From Phycisphaerales bacterium (GTDB taxonomy: Bacteria; Planctomycetota; Phycisphaerae; Phycisphaerales; SM1A02): 64,000 bases of DNA. The stretch covers positions 1-64,000 of the forward strand of contig JABAAL010000024.1 in assembly GCA_014238785.1 (NCBI GenBank), given 5' to 3'. The notes beneath the pieces are model-generated. The model made no database searches. It was not told the origin of the DNA and worked only from the letters and a program-made list of their open reading frames with translations. A program made the translations under genes and the position numbers. Positions 53,904 through 62,964 of the stretch are shown piece by piece. The first letter of the stretch is position 1. Each line of letters begins with the position of its first letter.

Positions 53904-54035
53904 ATGAAACGCCCAATCACCCCAAAAAGAACTCAGACAACAAGACCAAAAATTACAACAAGGGTGAGTGTAAAAGTTCGCCGCCCCGCGTGTAACAATG
54001 CGCCCGCAAATCGACCAAGCGGCTCCACTCACTAA
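53904..54035 (+). CDS. Small basic protein of unknown function
   Basis: A 43-residue protein, very rich in Arg, Lys, Thr and Pro, with a nearly perfect Shine-Dalgarno AAAGGAGG at 53887-53894, 9 bases before the ATG and one base after the deaminase stop codon. The strong site and the tight position make it likely to be translated. It has no membrane helix and looks like a nucleic-acid-binding or ribosome-associated peptide, but this is only a guess. Confidence 0.55.
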   Translation: MKRPITPKRTQTTRPKITTRVSVKVRRPACNNAPANRPSGSTH

Positions 54036-54103
54036 ACATAGTGCGCAGCGGGTCTATCTTCCAAAAGTTTTTTTGAATCAAGATTTAAACGAAAATTAAT
54101 TAC

Positions 54104-55288
54104 TTACGTTTCAACCAACATTGAAACGGCGTTGCCGCCACCCAAACAGAGGCTTACGATTCCGCGTTTTCCCCCAGTGCGTTGAAGGTGGTGAAGCAAA
54201 GAAACTAAAACACGTGTGCCGGATGCGCCAATTGGGTGACCAATTGCGACACCGCCACCACCAACATTAACTTTTAATTTGTCAAGTCCAAGGTGTTGTA
54301 GGTTTTGTAAAACCTGCACCGCAAACGCTTCATTAATTTCAAATAAATCAATATCTTCTATTGTTAAATCGTTGCGACGCAACAATTGTTCAATACCAAG
54401 TCCGGGCGCAGTAAAAATTTCCTTTGGGGCCACACCAAACGTGTTGTAGTCAATTATTTTAGCCATAACGGTTGCGTTGGCTTCCCGTGCGCTGTCTTGA
54501 CTCATAACAATCACAGCTGCACCGCCGTCAGAAATCTGTGAAGCGTTTCCTGCGGTTACCGTTCCCTCTTTCGCAAAGGCGGGTCTGAGTTTTCCAAGAG
54601 ATTCTGTGGTTGAATCACCCCGAACACCCTCGTCCTCTGTCACATCTGCACGTTGTTTTATTTGACTTGCTTTTAGTGGAATAATTTCGCTCTTATACCA
54701 ACCGTTCTTGGTGGCGCTTGCCGCCTTGTTGTGTGATGCCGCCGATAGCGAGTCTTGCTCATCGCGTGAAATATTAAATTCTTCTGCGGTCCACTCTGCA
54801 GCACAACCCATGCCCCAGTTTTCGAATGGACACGTAAGGCCATCGTGTTGCATGTGATCAATCAATGTGCCCTCACCAAATTTTATTCCGCTTCGCACGT
54901 GTGCTAGGTGGGGGGCGTTTGACATGTTTTCCATACCACCCGCAACGACAACACTATTGTCTCCCGCGTTGATTGATTGCGCGGCCTGCATCACAGATTG
55001 AAGACCGCTGCCACAAACTTTGTTTACCGTAACTGCTGAAATTGATTCTGGAAGCCCCGCCATAAGTGCCGCTTGCCTTGCTGGGTTTTGTCCAACGCCT
55101 GCTTGAAGCACACATCCCATAATACATTCATCGACACTTGTTATATCAATTCCAGACTCTCTAAGAACCGACTCAATTGCAAATGCGCCAAGTTGTGGTG
55201 AAGGAACACGTGAAAGGCCGCCCAAAAAGCGCCCAACCGGGGTTCTTTTGGCTCCAACTATAACTGGGTACTTGTTTTTGTCTGTCAT
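54104..55288 (-). CDS. Acetyl-CoA C-acyltransferase (thiolase)
   Basis: A 394-residue thiolase. Nucleophile Cys in N-K-V-C-G-S-G-L-Q near residue 90; second cysteine and histidine near the C-terminus in C-L-G-G-G-N-A and G-H-P-I-G-A-S-G. It condenses or cleaves acyl-CoA. Biosynthetic (acetoacetyl-CoA) or beta-oxidation use cannot be told from sequence. The frame extends to 55666, but ATG 55288 gives the family start; the rest would cross the fbp promoter. Confidence 0.92.
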   Translation of the reverse strand: MTDKNKYPVIVGAKRTPVGRFLGGLSRVPSPQLGAFAIESVLRESGIDITSVDECIMGCVLQAGVGQNPARQAALMAGLPESISAVTVNKVCGSGLQSVMQAAQSINAGDNSVVVAGGMENMSNAPHLAHVRSGIKFGEGTLIDHMQHDGLTCPFENWGMGCAAEWTAEEFNISRDEQDSLSAASHNKAASATKNGWYKSEIIPLKASQIKQRADVTEDEGVRGDSTTESLGKLRPAFAKEGTVTAGNASQISDGGAAVIVMSQDSAREANATVMAKIIDYNTFGVAPKEIFTAPGLGIEQLLRRNDLTIEDIDLFEINEAFAVQVLQNLQHLGLDKLKVNVGGGGVAIGHPIGASGTRVLVSLLHHLQRTGGKRGIVSLCLGGGNAVSMLVET

Positions 55289-55321
55289 GTGGTATTTTCT
55301 CTGTCGATCGTAGTTTAAGGT

Positions 55322-55327
55322 AGAATG
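55322..55327 (+). promoter_or_regulatory. Candidate -10 element of fbp
   Basis: TAGAAT lies 67 bases before the fbp ATG, leaving a normal leader with AAGGG before the start. This is one of the few leadered units here. Confidence 0.35.
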
Positions 55328-55394
55328 GGTCTTTTCACACCCTGTGGGTTTGTTACGACATCGTACCGAAACTCTGGTGGAAGGGTTAGTAATC

Positions 55395-56381
55395 ATGGAA
55401 CATAGTTGGACACAGGATAATCTTGAAAGCTTGCAGAGCCACATTCTTGCTGAAGAGCAAAAATGTCTGGGGGCAACAGGTGAGTTCACTTGGATTATTT
55501 CTGCTATTTCGCTCGCTACGAAAGCTATTGGAAACAAGGTGCGCTGTGCCCGAATCCAAGATGTTATTGGTGAGGCTGGCGAAGTTAATGTCCAAGGGGA
55601 AATGCAGCAAAAACTTGACATCATCGCCAATGAAATAATAATGCACTGTCTCGGAAACCGGGACAATGTGGGTGTTTTGGGAAGTGAAGAAAACGAGACA
55701 CCTGTTTTGTTGAGACGAAGAGACGAGGGTGGTCGTTACGCTGTTTTATTTGACCCGCTTGATGGTTCTTCTAATCTTGATATTTCCGTAGGGGTTGGAA
55801 CAATATTTAGTGTACTTCGTTTGTCTGATGAGGGGTCGCGCGAAGAGGCTATGTTGCAACAGGGGGCAAATCAAGTTGCCGCTGGGTATGTGTTGTACGG
55901 TTCATCGACCGTCTTGGTGTTAACTACCGGAAACGGAGTTGACATGTTTGTGCTCGACCAGTCAATTGGATCGTTTGTATTGGTGTCTCGCGGATTAAAA
56001 ATTCCATCTGGTAATAAAACGTATTCAACAAACGAGGCGTACACAGATAAATATAGCCAGGGTATTCAATCGTATCTAAAGTGGGCACACCAAAACGATT
56101 ACTCAAGCAGGTATATTGGTTCAATGGTCGCTGATGTACATAGGGTGTTACTGAAAGGTGGGGTATTCTTGTATCCACCAACAACGGACAAGCCCGACGG
56201 GAAATTACGGTTGATGTATGAGGGAAACCCAATGGCAATGATTATTGAACAAGCCGGCGGAAAGGCTGTTGCTTCTAAAGATAGGATTTTAGATATTGTG
56301 CCCGAGGGGCTTCACCAACGTACAAGTGTCATCCTTGGTTCTGAGGATCAAGTCGATGCAGTTATCAAACACACTACATGA
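55395..56381 (+). CDS. fbp: Fructose-1,6-bisphosphatase, class I
   Basis: A 328-residue FBPase that removes the C1 phosphate in gluconeogenesis and the Calvin-type sugar-phosphate pool. The metal-binding motif V-L-F-D-P-L-D-G-S-S-N near residue 116 is exact, as is the upstream E-E region (S-E-E-N-E). ATG 55395 follows AAGGG; the frame opens at 55344 but has no better site. Its TGA overlaps the PrpD-family ATG. Confidence 0.94.
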   Translation: MEHSWTQDNLESLQSHILAEEQKCLGATGEFTWIISAISLATKAIGNKVRCARIQDVIGEAGEVNVQGEMQQKLDIIANEIIMHCLGNRDNVGVLGSEENETPVLLRRRDEGGRYAVLFDPLDGSSNLDISVGVGTIFSVLRLSDEGSREEAMLQQGANQVAAGYVLYGSSTVLVLTTGNGVDMFVLDQSIGSFVLVSRGLKIPSGNKTYSTNEAYTDKYSQGIQSYLKWAHQNDYSSRYIGSMVADVHRVLLKGGVFLYPPTTDKPDGKLRLMYEGNPMAMIIEQAGGKAVASKDRILDIVPEGLHQRTSVILGSEDQVDAVIKHTT

Positions 56382-57940
56382 TTACAAATACAGATACCGC
56401 GGTTGCTCTTCCAAAAAACTCAAATCAAGCCTTGGGGATTGGGGAATTTGCGGTGCGGTTTATTCGTGGTGGCATTGGCGAGCCGGCACAAGAGGTACTT
56501 GACCGAACTGCTTTGTTTTTTACCGATGCTGTTTTGTGTGGGCTCTCGGCAGTTGCCGTAAAGACCAACGCGCCGACTGTTCTTAGAAACGAAGCGCTAG
56601 AGTTTGGAACAAAAAACGGCGCAACGGTATTTGGTTCAACCAAAACAGTTGTAACAGAAAATGCAATCCTCGCAAACTGCGCGGCTGTTCGCGAGTGGGA
56701 TTCAAATGGTACAAATTTTGGTTACAACCCAGATCTTGGACACACCGCGGGTGAGTTTGGACACAATGATTTTTATGCCGTCCCAGTTGCGGCTGCGCAA
56801 CTCATGGGTTTTGATGGGGCAGCGGCACTCCGTGGAATGGTGTTGCTCGATGAAATTCGAGGGCGCCTTGCCGAGGTGTTTAGTTTAAAGACATATAAAA
56901 TTGACCATGTTGTCCACGGCGCAATCGCCTCTGCTGCGGTGTATGGTGCAATGTGTGGGGCAACCGCCGAGCAAATTGAGGCTGCGGTGGGGATGTCGGT
57001 TGCACACTACATTCCATGGCGCGCAATTCGCGCCGGAAAACAGCTATCTGATTCAAAAGGTTCTTCCGCTGCCATTAGTACGGAGGTGGCCATTGTTTCT
57101 ATGAAGCGGGCGATGAATGGGTTTATGGGGCCAGGGGATATTTTTAGAAATCCAGAATCCGTCTTTAGATATTTTGAACAAACAAGTGGCAATTCGCCCT
57201 TTGATTTAAACCTTTCACACAGCGGAAGTGATTTTGCCGTTATGGGAATGCATTTTAAAATTGGGTTGTATGAACATCAGTCAGCAGGAGCGCTACAGGG
57301 ATTGTTAAACATTATTCAAGGGAATCCAGAAATTGTTTTGGACTCTTCAAAAATTGATGTAATTAAAATCACTGCGTATGAACCTGCGTTTGGAATCATT
57401 GGAGACCCCGCAAAACGAGATCCAAAAACAAGGCAGTCGGCGGACCATTCGATGGTATATATTGTTTCAACCATGTTACGGAAGGCCGAAGAAATATATA
57501 GGTCTGATGGTGTCGGTTTCTTTGCACAACCAAATGATAGTGTTTGGAAACGAATAATGCTCACGCCTTATGATTTTGATATTGATGCAATCAACGACGA
57601 AACAACTAGGTCGATTATGGAAACCATCTTCTTTGAACATGGGGGAGATGAATACGATAAAAATTATCCCGACGGTATTCCAACATCCGTACACATCACC
57701 ATGAAGGATGGGGCTGTCTTTGACAGCGGTTTGGTGATGTACCCAAGTGGACATGCGCGAAATAAGGTGTGTGATGTAAGAGATATTCTTCAGTCAAAGT
57801 TTGCCATGCATGGGCAAATTGCGATGGATAGTCCCGACGAGTTGATTCAGCGGTGTTTAAATGTTGGGTCACTGGATATTGATGGTATCAAAAACATCTG
57901 GGATATAGAAATCGCTGACCGGCCTGTATATAAAGATTAA
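56378..57940 (+). CDS. MmgE/PrpD-family protein
   Basis: A 520-residue protein of the MmgE/PrpD (2-methylcitrate dehydratase-like) family: I-R-G-G-I-G-E-P near residue 28, N-C-A-A-V-R-E-W-D near 94, H-G-A-I-A-S near 180 and a V-V-M-x-x-Y-P-S-G-H-A-R-N-K stretch near 460. The family includes 2-methylcitrate and itaconate-related enzymes. The start overlaps fbp by 4 bases. Its link with fbp is unexpected. Since other PrpD-family members act on different substrates, I do not name the reaction. Confidence 0.87.
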   Translation: MITNTDTAVALPKNSNQALGIGEFAVRFIRGGIGEPAQEVLDRTALFFTDAVLCGLSAVAVKTNAPTVLRNEALEFGTKNGATVFGSTKTVVTENAILANCAAVREWDSNGTNFGYNPDLGHTAGEFGHNDFYAVPVAAAQLMGFDGAAALRGMVLLDEIRGRLAEVFSLKTYKIDHVVHGAIASAAVYGAMCGATAEQIEAAVGMSVAHYIPWRAIRAGKQLSDSKGSSAAISTEVAIVSMKRAMNGFMGPGDIFRNPESVFRYFEQTSGNSPFDLNLSHSGSDFAVMGMHFKIGLYEHQSAGALQGLLNIIQGNPEIVLDSSKIDVIKITAYEPAFGIIGDPAKRDPKTRQSADHSMVYIVSTMLRKAEEIYRSDGVGFFAQPNDSVWKRIMLTPYDFDIDAINDETTRSIMETIFFEHGGDEYDKNYPDGIPTSVHITMKDGAVFDSGLVMYPSGHARNKVCDVRDILQSKFAMHGQIAMDSPDELIQRCLNVGSLDIDGIKNIWDIEIADRPVYKD

Positions 57941-58009
57941 CAAGCAGCGCCGCATCAACTCCATAATAAACCAAACGTTTTGGTTGGAAACGACAGGTGG
58001 GATTGTTTT

Positions 58010-59128
58010 TTAAGCAAACAAGTGGTCGAGTAATTCAACAATGCCCTTGCCCTGTGTGGCAACCGTTTCAAAAATAGGTCTGCCAGAAGCTATATCTAGT
58101 AGCTCCCGAACAAGTGCGCTTTCGCCATCGTAGTCTGCCTTGTTAACGACGAATATGTCTGCAATTTCAAGAATGCCCGCCTTGTCCATTTGTACTGAGT
58201 CGCCCATTCCTGGAACAAGAACTACAACTGTTTTGTCGACCACTTCTCTAATTCCAACATCGTTTTGACCAGCGCCGACTGTTTCTATAAACACGTTGTC
58301 GAATCCAGCGCCACCTATAAGTTCTAGGATTTCTGGAAGTGATGAATAGTCTTCACCAACTCGCGCAAGGCTTCTATAAAAAACGTTTTCGTCAACAACA
58401 TTAAAATCAACACGAAGTCGATCACCAAGAAGTGCACCGCCAGAAATGGTGGACATTGGGTCGTATGCAATAATTGCCATCTTTTCACCGCGGCGAACAC
58501 ACTCTGCCGCCATAGACGCGGAAAGGGTTGATTTTCCTGCGCCGGGGGAGCCTGTTAGGCCAACAACTTTGTTTGGGCGCCTTTTTGGAGCATCAACTTT
58601 TTTGTTGCTCTCAACTAAGCTTATATTTCTTGAAAGTTCAGCGAGAACCGAACCGTTGTTTTTTAGCGGTTTGTGTTGGTGTGTTGCTGATTTAACGGCC
58701 TCAACAATTTCAAGTATTGATGTGCCTGTGTGGTACACCCCGCGAACACCACAATCTAACATTGGTTGAATGTCTTCTTGTGGAATAATTCCTCCAACAT
58801 CAACGATGAGGTCTGGTCTGCCCACGTTGTTTAGCTCGTTCATAAGGCGCGGCACAAGGACAAGGTGAGAGTTGCTCATCATGGAACACGCGATCATGTC
58901 TGCGTCTTCGTCTCTTGCTGAAATTGCAAGTGACCTTGGGGTTTGCCACAGTCCTGAATAAATGACGTGTATTCCACTGTCACGAAGTGCTCTGGCGATG
59001 AGTTTTACCCCTCTATCGTGACCGTCGAGGCCCATTTTTCCGAGTAAAACCCGTGGTCTGTGTGGAAGTTCGCCGCAGCGGTCGATCTTCTCTAGCTCTG
59101 TCGTTGGTCTTGAGGTTGGGGATGCCAT
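58010..59128 (-). CDS. B12-binding domain fused to a MeaB/ArgK-type GTPase
   Basis: A 372-residue fusion. Residues about 25-150 are a cobalamin-binding domain: M-G-L-D-G-H-D-R-G, with D35 and H37 as the D-x-H-x-x-G lower ligand motif, then S-M-M-S-N and G-G-I-I-P. Residues about 180-372 are a G3E GTPase of the MeaB type: G-S-P-G-A-G-K-S-T near 193, V-E-T-V-G-A-G-Q near 280, and N-K-A-D near 329. The order matches the start of IcmF (B12-GTPase-mutase), but the mutase domain is absent. It probably supports a separate mutase. TATAAT is 9 bases before the ATG. Confidence 0.88.
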   Translation of the reverse strand: MASPTSRPTTELEKIDRCGELPHRPRVLLGKMGLDGHDRGVKLIARALRDSGIHVIYSGLWQTPRSLAISARDEDADMIACSMMSNSHLVLVPRLMNELNNVGRPDLIVDVGGIIPQEDIQPMLDCGVRGVYHTGTSILEIVEAVKSATHQHKPLKNNGSVLAELSRNISLVESNKKVDAPKRRPNKVVGLTGSPGAGKSTLSASMAAECVRRGEKMAIIAYDPMSTISGGALLGDRLRVDFNVVDENVFYRSLARVGEDYSSLPEILELIGGAGFDNVFIETVGAGQNDVGIREVVDKTVVVLVPGMGDSVQMDKAGILEIADIFVVNKADYDGESALVRELLDIASGRPIFETVATQGKGIVELLDHLFA

Positions 59129-59137
59129 AGGAAGCCA

Positions 59138-59143
59138 ATTATA
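59138..59143 (-). promoter_or_regulatory. Promoter -10 element, leaderless start of the B12-GTPase gene
   Basis: TATAAT on the minus strand, 9 bases before ATG 59128. Confidence 0.5.
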
Positions 59144-59163
59144 CCATTGTCTAATGTGTGCAT

Positions 59164-59220
59164 AAATTTAATTAGCCTGGGGTCAATTAATATATTAATG
59201 AGCGCTGGGCTAATTAATTT
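59164..59220. repeat. Nested palindromes between the B12-GTPase and argS genes
   Basis: TTAATTAGCC at 59168-59177 pairs with GGCTAATTAA at 59208-59217. Between them lies the perfect 14-base palindrome ATTAATATATTAAT (59186-59199). Together they form a large AT-rich symmetrical element in a 120-base divergent gap, probably a protein-binding site for one or both genes. Confidence 0.6.
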
Positions 59221-59248
59221 GGCTTAATTCGGTATGGTACGCATCTAC

Positions 59249-61075
59249 ATGTCTACAAATATTCAACAACAGATTGGTGAGTCTTTAAAAGAAGCATTTG
59301 GAGCTGTTTTAGGGTTGTCACCAAGCGAAATTGACCCGGTTATTCGTCATGCTCAAAATGCTGACATTGCTGACTTTCAAGCAAATGGGGCTATGGCGCT
59401 TGGTAAAAGGCACGGGCAAAGCCCAAGAGAGCTTGCAGAAAAGGTTGTTGGCGTGGTTGATTTTGGCACGTTCGCCGACGTGCCAGAAGTTGCCGGTCCT
59501 GGTTTTATTAATATCAGGATCAGCGACGGCACAATTACTTCGCTTGTTGAAGAAATGGACACAGACGCTCTTGGTGTGGCGTTAGATGATAACCCCCACG
59601 CTGTTGCCATTGATTTGTGTGGAGTAAACGTTGCCAAGCAACTTCATGTTGGCCATCTACGTGCGACTATTATTGGTGACTCTATTGCAAGAATGTATGA
59701 ACGGGTCGGAAGAAAGGTGTTTAGAGAAAACCACCTTGGTGACTGGGGGCTTCCGATAGCGATGGTGCTTGAACAGCTTTTGTCTTCTGGGGTAAACCTA
59801 GACACACTTTCGCTTGAAGACCTCAATTCTGCGTATAAAAACGCGCAGCTTGTTGCTAAGGATGAATTGCGTGGAGAAAAAACCGCAAAAGCAATGCAGG
59901 CGGGCCCACACCGCCTCATTGAAATTGAAGAACAAAACACCGGGGCCATTGCTGCACAAACCGCTGCAAAAAAATTATTAAACGCGCTACAACAGGGCGA
60001 CGAAAGTCTCTTGAAAGATTGGCAGAAACTAATAGACTGCACCATGAAGTCCGTCTATGAATCCCTTGACTTGTTGCATGTAAACATAGGCCCAGAAAAC
60101 AATCGCGGAGAATCTTTTTATTGTGATCGACTTGGTGGGGTAGTTGATTCGTTCATAGAGCGTGGCCTTGCGGAAGAAGATGGGGGTGCTATTGTTGTCC
60201 GTTTTAAAAACCGCGAACGCCCAATGCTCATTAGAAAGTCTGATGGTGGTTTTTTATACGCAACCACCGATCTTGCCGCCATTAAGTTTAGAACACAAGA
60301 GTTACGGGCGGATCGTGTGGTATATGTGGTTGACGCAAGGCAGCGCGACCACTTCAAAGACTTGTTTGATGCCGCTGGGCTTATTGGTTGGGACAAAACC
60401 CCAGACGGAGCAACGTCTGATCTTGTGCACGTTCCTTTTGGCTCTGTGTTGGGTGCAGACAAAAGTCCCCTAAAAACAAGGAGTGGTTCAAGTGTAACGC
60501 TGTCTTCTTTGTTACACGAGGCGGTTGAGCGGGGAACCTGCGAAGTTATTAGGCGCTCTAAAGATCCTAAGTCACCAACGCACGGCATGGACGAAGACGA
60601 ACTCCGCACAATCGGTCGGCAGATTGGAATTGGTGCTATTAAGTATGCTGATTTATCAAACGATCTTGTTCGGGATTATGTCTTTGACATGGACAGAATG
60701 GTTGCCTTCGAGGGAAACACTGGGCCTTATATTCAATATGCCTGTGCGCGTATTTCGTCGCTCATTCGGGGTGGTGACCTTCAAAAAGATGCGCCACTCC
60801 AGATAGTTGAGGCCCAAGAAAGGGCGTTGGCGTTAAAGCTGCTTCAGTACAACACTGTGCTTCACGATGCCATTGCCCATTTAGAACCACATCGGCTTTG
60901 TACTTGGCTACACGAATTAACCGAAGCCTTTAGCGCGTTTTACCAATCGTGTCCTGTTTTAAAATCAGAAGATGGTGGAACGAAACGGTCTAGGCTTCGT
61001 CTTGCTGACATTACTCGCAGGGTAATTATTGATGGGTTGGGCGTGCTTGGCATTGAGTGCCCAGATAAAATGTAA
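59249..61075 (+). CDS. argS: Arginyl-tRNA synthetase
   Basis: A 608-residue class I synthetase that charges tRNA-Arg. HIGH-type motif H-V-G-H-L-R-A-T-I-I-G near residue 131; the K-M-S-K-like loop is atypical, with L-K-T-R-S-G near 410. The C-terminal DALR anticodon-binding domain ends the protein. Length fits (usual 550-600). ATG 59249 is taken over 59234, since TATGGT 10 bases upstream may be the -10. It is preceded by the nested palindrome. Confidence 0.94.
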   Translation: MSTNIQQQIGESLKEAFGAVLGLSPSEIDPVIRHAQNADIADFQANGAMALGKRHGQSPRELAEKVVGVVDFGTFADVPEVAGPGFINIRISDGTITSLVEEMDTDALGVALDDNPHAVAIDLCGVNVAKQLHVGHLRATIIGDSIARMYERVGRKVFRENHLGDWGLPIAMVLEQLLSSGVNLDTLSLEDLNSAYKNAQLVAKDELRGEKTAKAMQAGPHRLIEIEEQNTGAIAAQTAAKKLLNALQQGDESLLKDWQKLIDCTMKSVYESLDLLHVNIGPENNRGESFYCDRLGGVVDSFIERGLAEEDGGAIVVRFKNRERPMLIRKSDGGFLYATTDLAAIKFRTQELRADRVVYVVDARQRDHFKDLFDAAGLIGWDKTPDGATSDLVHVPFGSVLGADKSPLKTRSGSSVTLSSLLHEAVERGTCEVIRRSKDPKSPTHGMDEDELRTIGRQIGIGAIKYADLSNDLVRDYVFDMDRMVAFEGNTGPYIQYACARISSLIRGGDLQKDAPLQIVEAQERALALKLLQYNTVLHDAIAHLEPHRLCTWLHELTEAFSAFYQSCPVLKSEDGGTKRSRLRLADITRRVIIDGLGVLGIECPDKM

Positions 61076-61095
61076 TACTACACTAGGACAATGAT

Positions 61096-62964
61096 ATGAA
61101 AACATTAAAATCACCACTTTATTGTGCGGGTTCAATTCTGCTCCTTGTAGCAATTTGTGCCTCGTTTATTCTTTCTGGAACAAAGCTAGGGGTTTTTGAT
61201 TCTATTCCTGGTTGTGGCGTTGGGAGTGGATGTGACAATGTAACAAGTGGACCATGGGGGGGTGTCCCTGGAATAAACCTGCCTGTTTCCTTTGTTGGGC
61301 TCGCGTGGTTTTTGGGTCTTCTGAGTGTTTTCCACTGTTGTGTTGCAAACGGTTGTTCAACGCGAATGTTCCGGTGGAGTGTTCGTGTTGGTGTGGTTGC
61401 TTCTGTTGGTTTTATAATTATTATGATTTCTATTGGGAGTTTTTGTAAGTGGTGTGCGCTTGCGCATGTTTGTAATATTTTATTCTGGGTGATTTGTGAA
61501 TTTTGGCTCGCCAAAGACGGTGAAAATTCCGACGCGCCAAAAAAATCTACGCTGTGGGGTTTTTGGCTTGCAAACAAGAATATAGGGTGGCACCTGTGGT
61601 GCCGTTTTGTTTTTATATTGTTTTTACTTTGGGGTGGCGGAAGGGTCCAAGGGGCTCACGAATTAGATCTGAACAAAGCAAGGGCTGAAGAAAATATTAA
61701 AGAAGTTGTTTCTGGAGCCGCCGACGAGTCAACGCTTAAGTTTCTTGAGGGCGGACACAGAATTGGTTCTCCAGAAGCACCAATACAAATCGTTATGTTT
61801 ACAGATTATCAATGCCCAGACTGCAAACGTATTGAAGGGCAACTTGCGTCTATTATGAAAACACGCAATGATATTTCTGTTGTTGTCAAACATTTCCCTT
61901 TTAATTTTGAGTGCAATGACCAAATTGGCACATTTAAATTACACGGGAATGCGTGTTGGGCAGCAAGGGCCGCTGAAGCCGCTGCCATTGTTGGGGGGGA
62001 TGAGGCGTGGGAAAAAATGCACACGTGGTTATTTTCGCAAGAGGGGCGGTTTACAGACGAAACATTTGCGGGAAGTTTAATTGATCTTGGATTTAATCCA
62101 CAAGAAATAATACAAGTCATGATGGGTGACGAAACCATTCGAACGGTAAAAGAAGATTGTGTTGATGGAAAAGCGCTTGGTGTTTATTTCACTCCAATGG
62201 TCTTTATTAATGGTGTTGAGTATCTCTGGTATTACGGGAGCGGAGAATCTTTATTAAATACAATTAATAGCGTTGCCCAAAACATAAAAGACGGAAAAGG
62301 CGAAACAATTGCTCCGCCAAATGCCTCAAAAAAATTGGTTGAGGATTGGCGACGTGGAAAAATACATGAATTCCCAAAATCAGAGATCCTTTCGTGGTCT
62401 GGGGACGGGTCGTTTGATTTTGTTGTTTGGAGTGATTATCAGTCCACCTTAACCAAAGAGATAGACCAAGAAATTAAGGCGCTTATTAAGAATAAAAATT
62501 TAAATGTTCGATACACTTTTAGGCACTTCCCGGTCGACGAGTCGTGTAACGCCGGTGTTGCAAATGCGCCAACTAAATATGATGGATCGTGTGCGCTTGC
62601 CAGGCTTGTTCTTGCTTGTGGCGCCCTTGCTGGCGACTCTGCGAGGTGGAGTATGCATGATTGGATTTTAAAACAAGAAATGCCTCTTGACCTTGATGTC
62701 GCGGAAGAATATGCGGTAAGTCTCACGGGCGTTGGTTTGGGTGTTATTCAAGATGTTGTTGGTGGAATTGATGTTGCCAATCAGATGCGGGCTGATATCT
62801 TTACAAAGAACCGAGTTTGGAGAAGGGGGGTTCCTGTCATTATGATAGATAACCGATTTGTACCAAGGTGGAGGTCAAACGAGGTTTCTGCATCGGAATT
62901 TTTTCAACGAGTTTTGTCTGTGTTAGAGGAAGAGTCCCCTGATCCCGCTGGAACAAGTAAATAG
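61096..62964 (+). CDS. VKOR domain fused to two DsbA-like thioredoxin domains
   Basis: A 622-residue membrane protein. Residues 1-140 form a vitamin K epoxide reductase domain with four helices, loop cysteines 40 and 46 and the redox pair C-K-W-C (117, 120). A fifth helix (about 168-181) leads to a DsbA-like domain with F-T-D-Y-Q-C-P-D-C (240, 243) and a cis-Pro in T-P-M-V-F. A second, C-terminal domain at about 435-610 repeats the fold, but W-S-D-Y-Q-S-T-L-T has lost both active cysteines. VKOR passes electrons from the fused DsbA to quinone to form disulfides. The role of the inactive domain is unknown. Confidence 0.88.
   Translation: MKTLKSPLYCAGSILLLVAICASFILSGTKLGVFDSIPGCGVGSGCDNVTSGPWGGVPGINLPVSFVGLAWFLGLLSVFHCCVANGCSTRMFRWSVRVGVVASVGFIIIMISIGSFCKWCALAHVCNILFWVICEFWLAKDGENSDAPKKSTLWGFWLANKNIGWHLWCRFVFILFLLWGGGRVQGAHELDLNKARAEENIKEVVSGAADESTLKFLEGGHRIGSPEAPIQIVMFTDYQCPDCKRIEGQLASIMKTRNDISVVVKHFPFNFECNDQIGTFKLHGNACWAARAAEAAAIVGGDEAWEKMHTWLFSQEGRFTDETFAGSLIDLGFNPQEIIQVMMGDETIRTVKEDCVDGKALGVYFTPMVFINGVEYLWYYGSGESLLNTINSVAQNIKDGKGETIAPPNASKKLVEDWRRGKIHEFPKSEILSWSGDGSFDFVVWSDYQSTLTKEIDQEIKALIKNKNLNVRYTFRHFPVDESCNAGVANAPTKYDGSCALARLVLACGALAGDSARWSMHDWILKQEMPLDLDVAEEYAVSLTGVGLGVIQDVVGGIDVANQMRADIFTKNRVWRRGVPVIMIDNRFVPRWRSNEVSASEFFQRVLSVLEEESPDPAGTSK

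Noticed and set aside
54104-55666. 520-codon version of the thiolase gene
   Set aside because: The first 126 codons lie over the fbp promoter and coding start and have no thiolase similarity; ATG 55288 gives the normal N-terminus.
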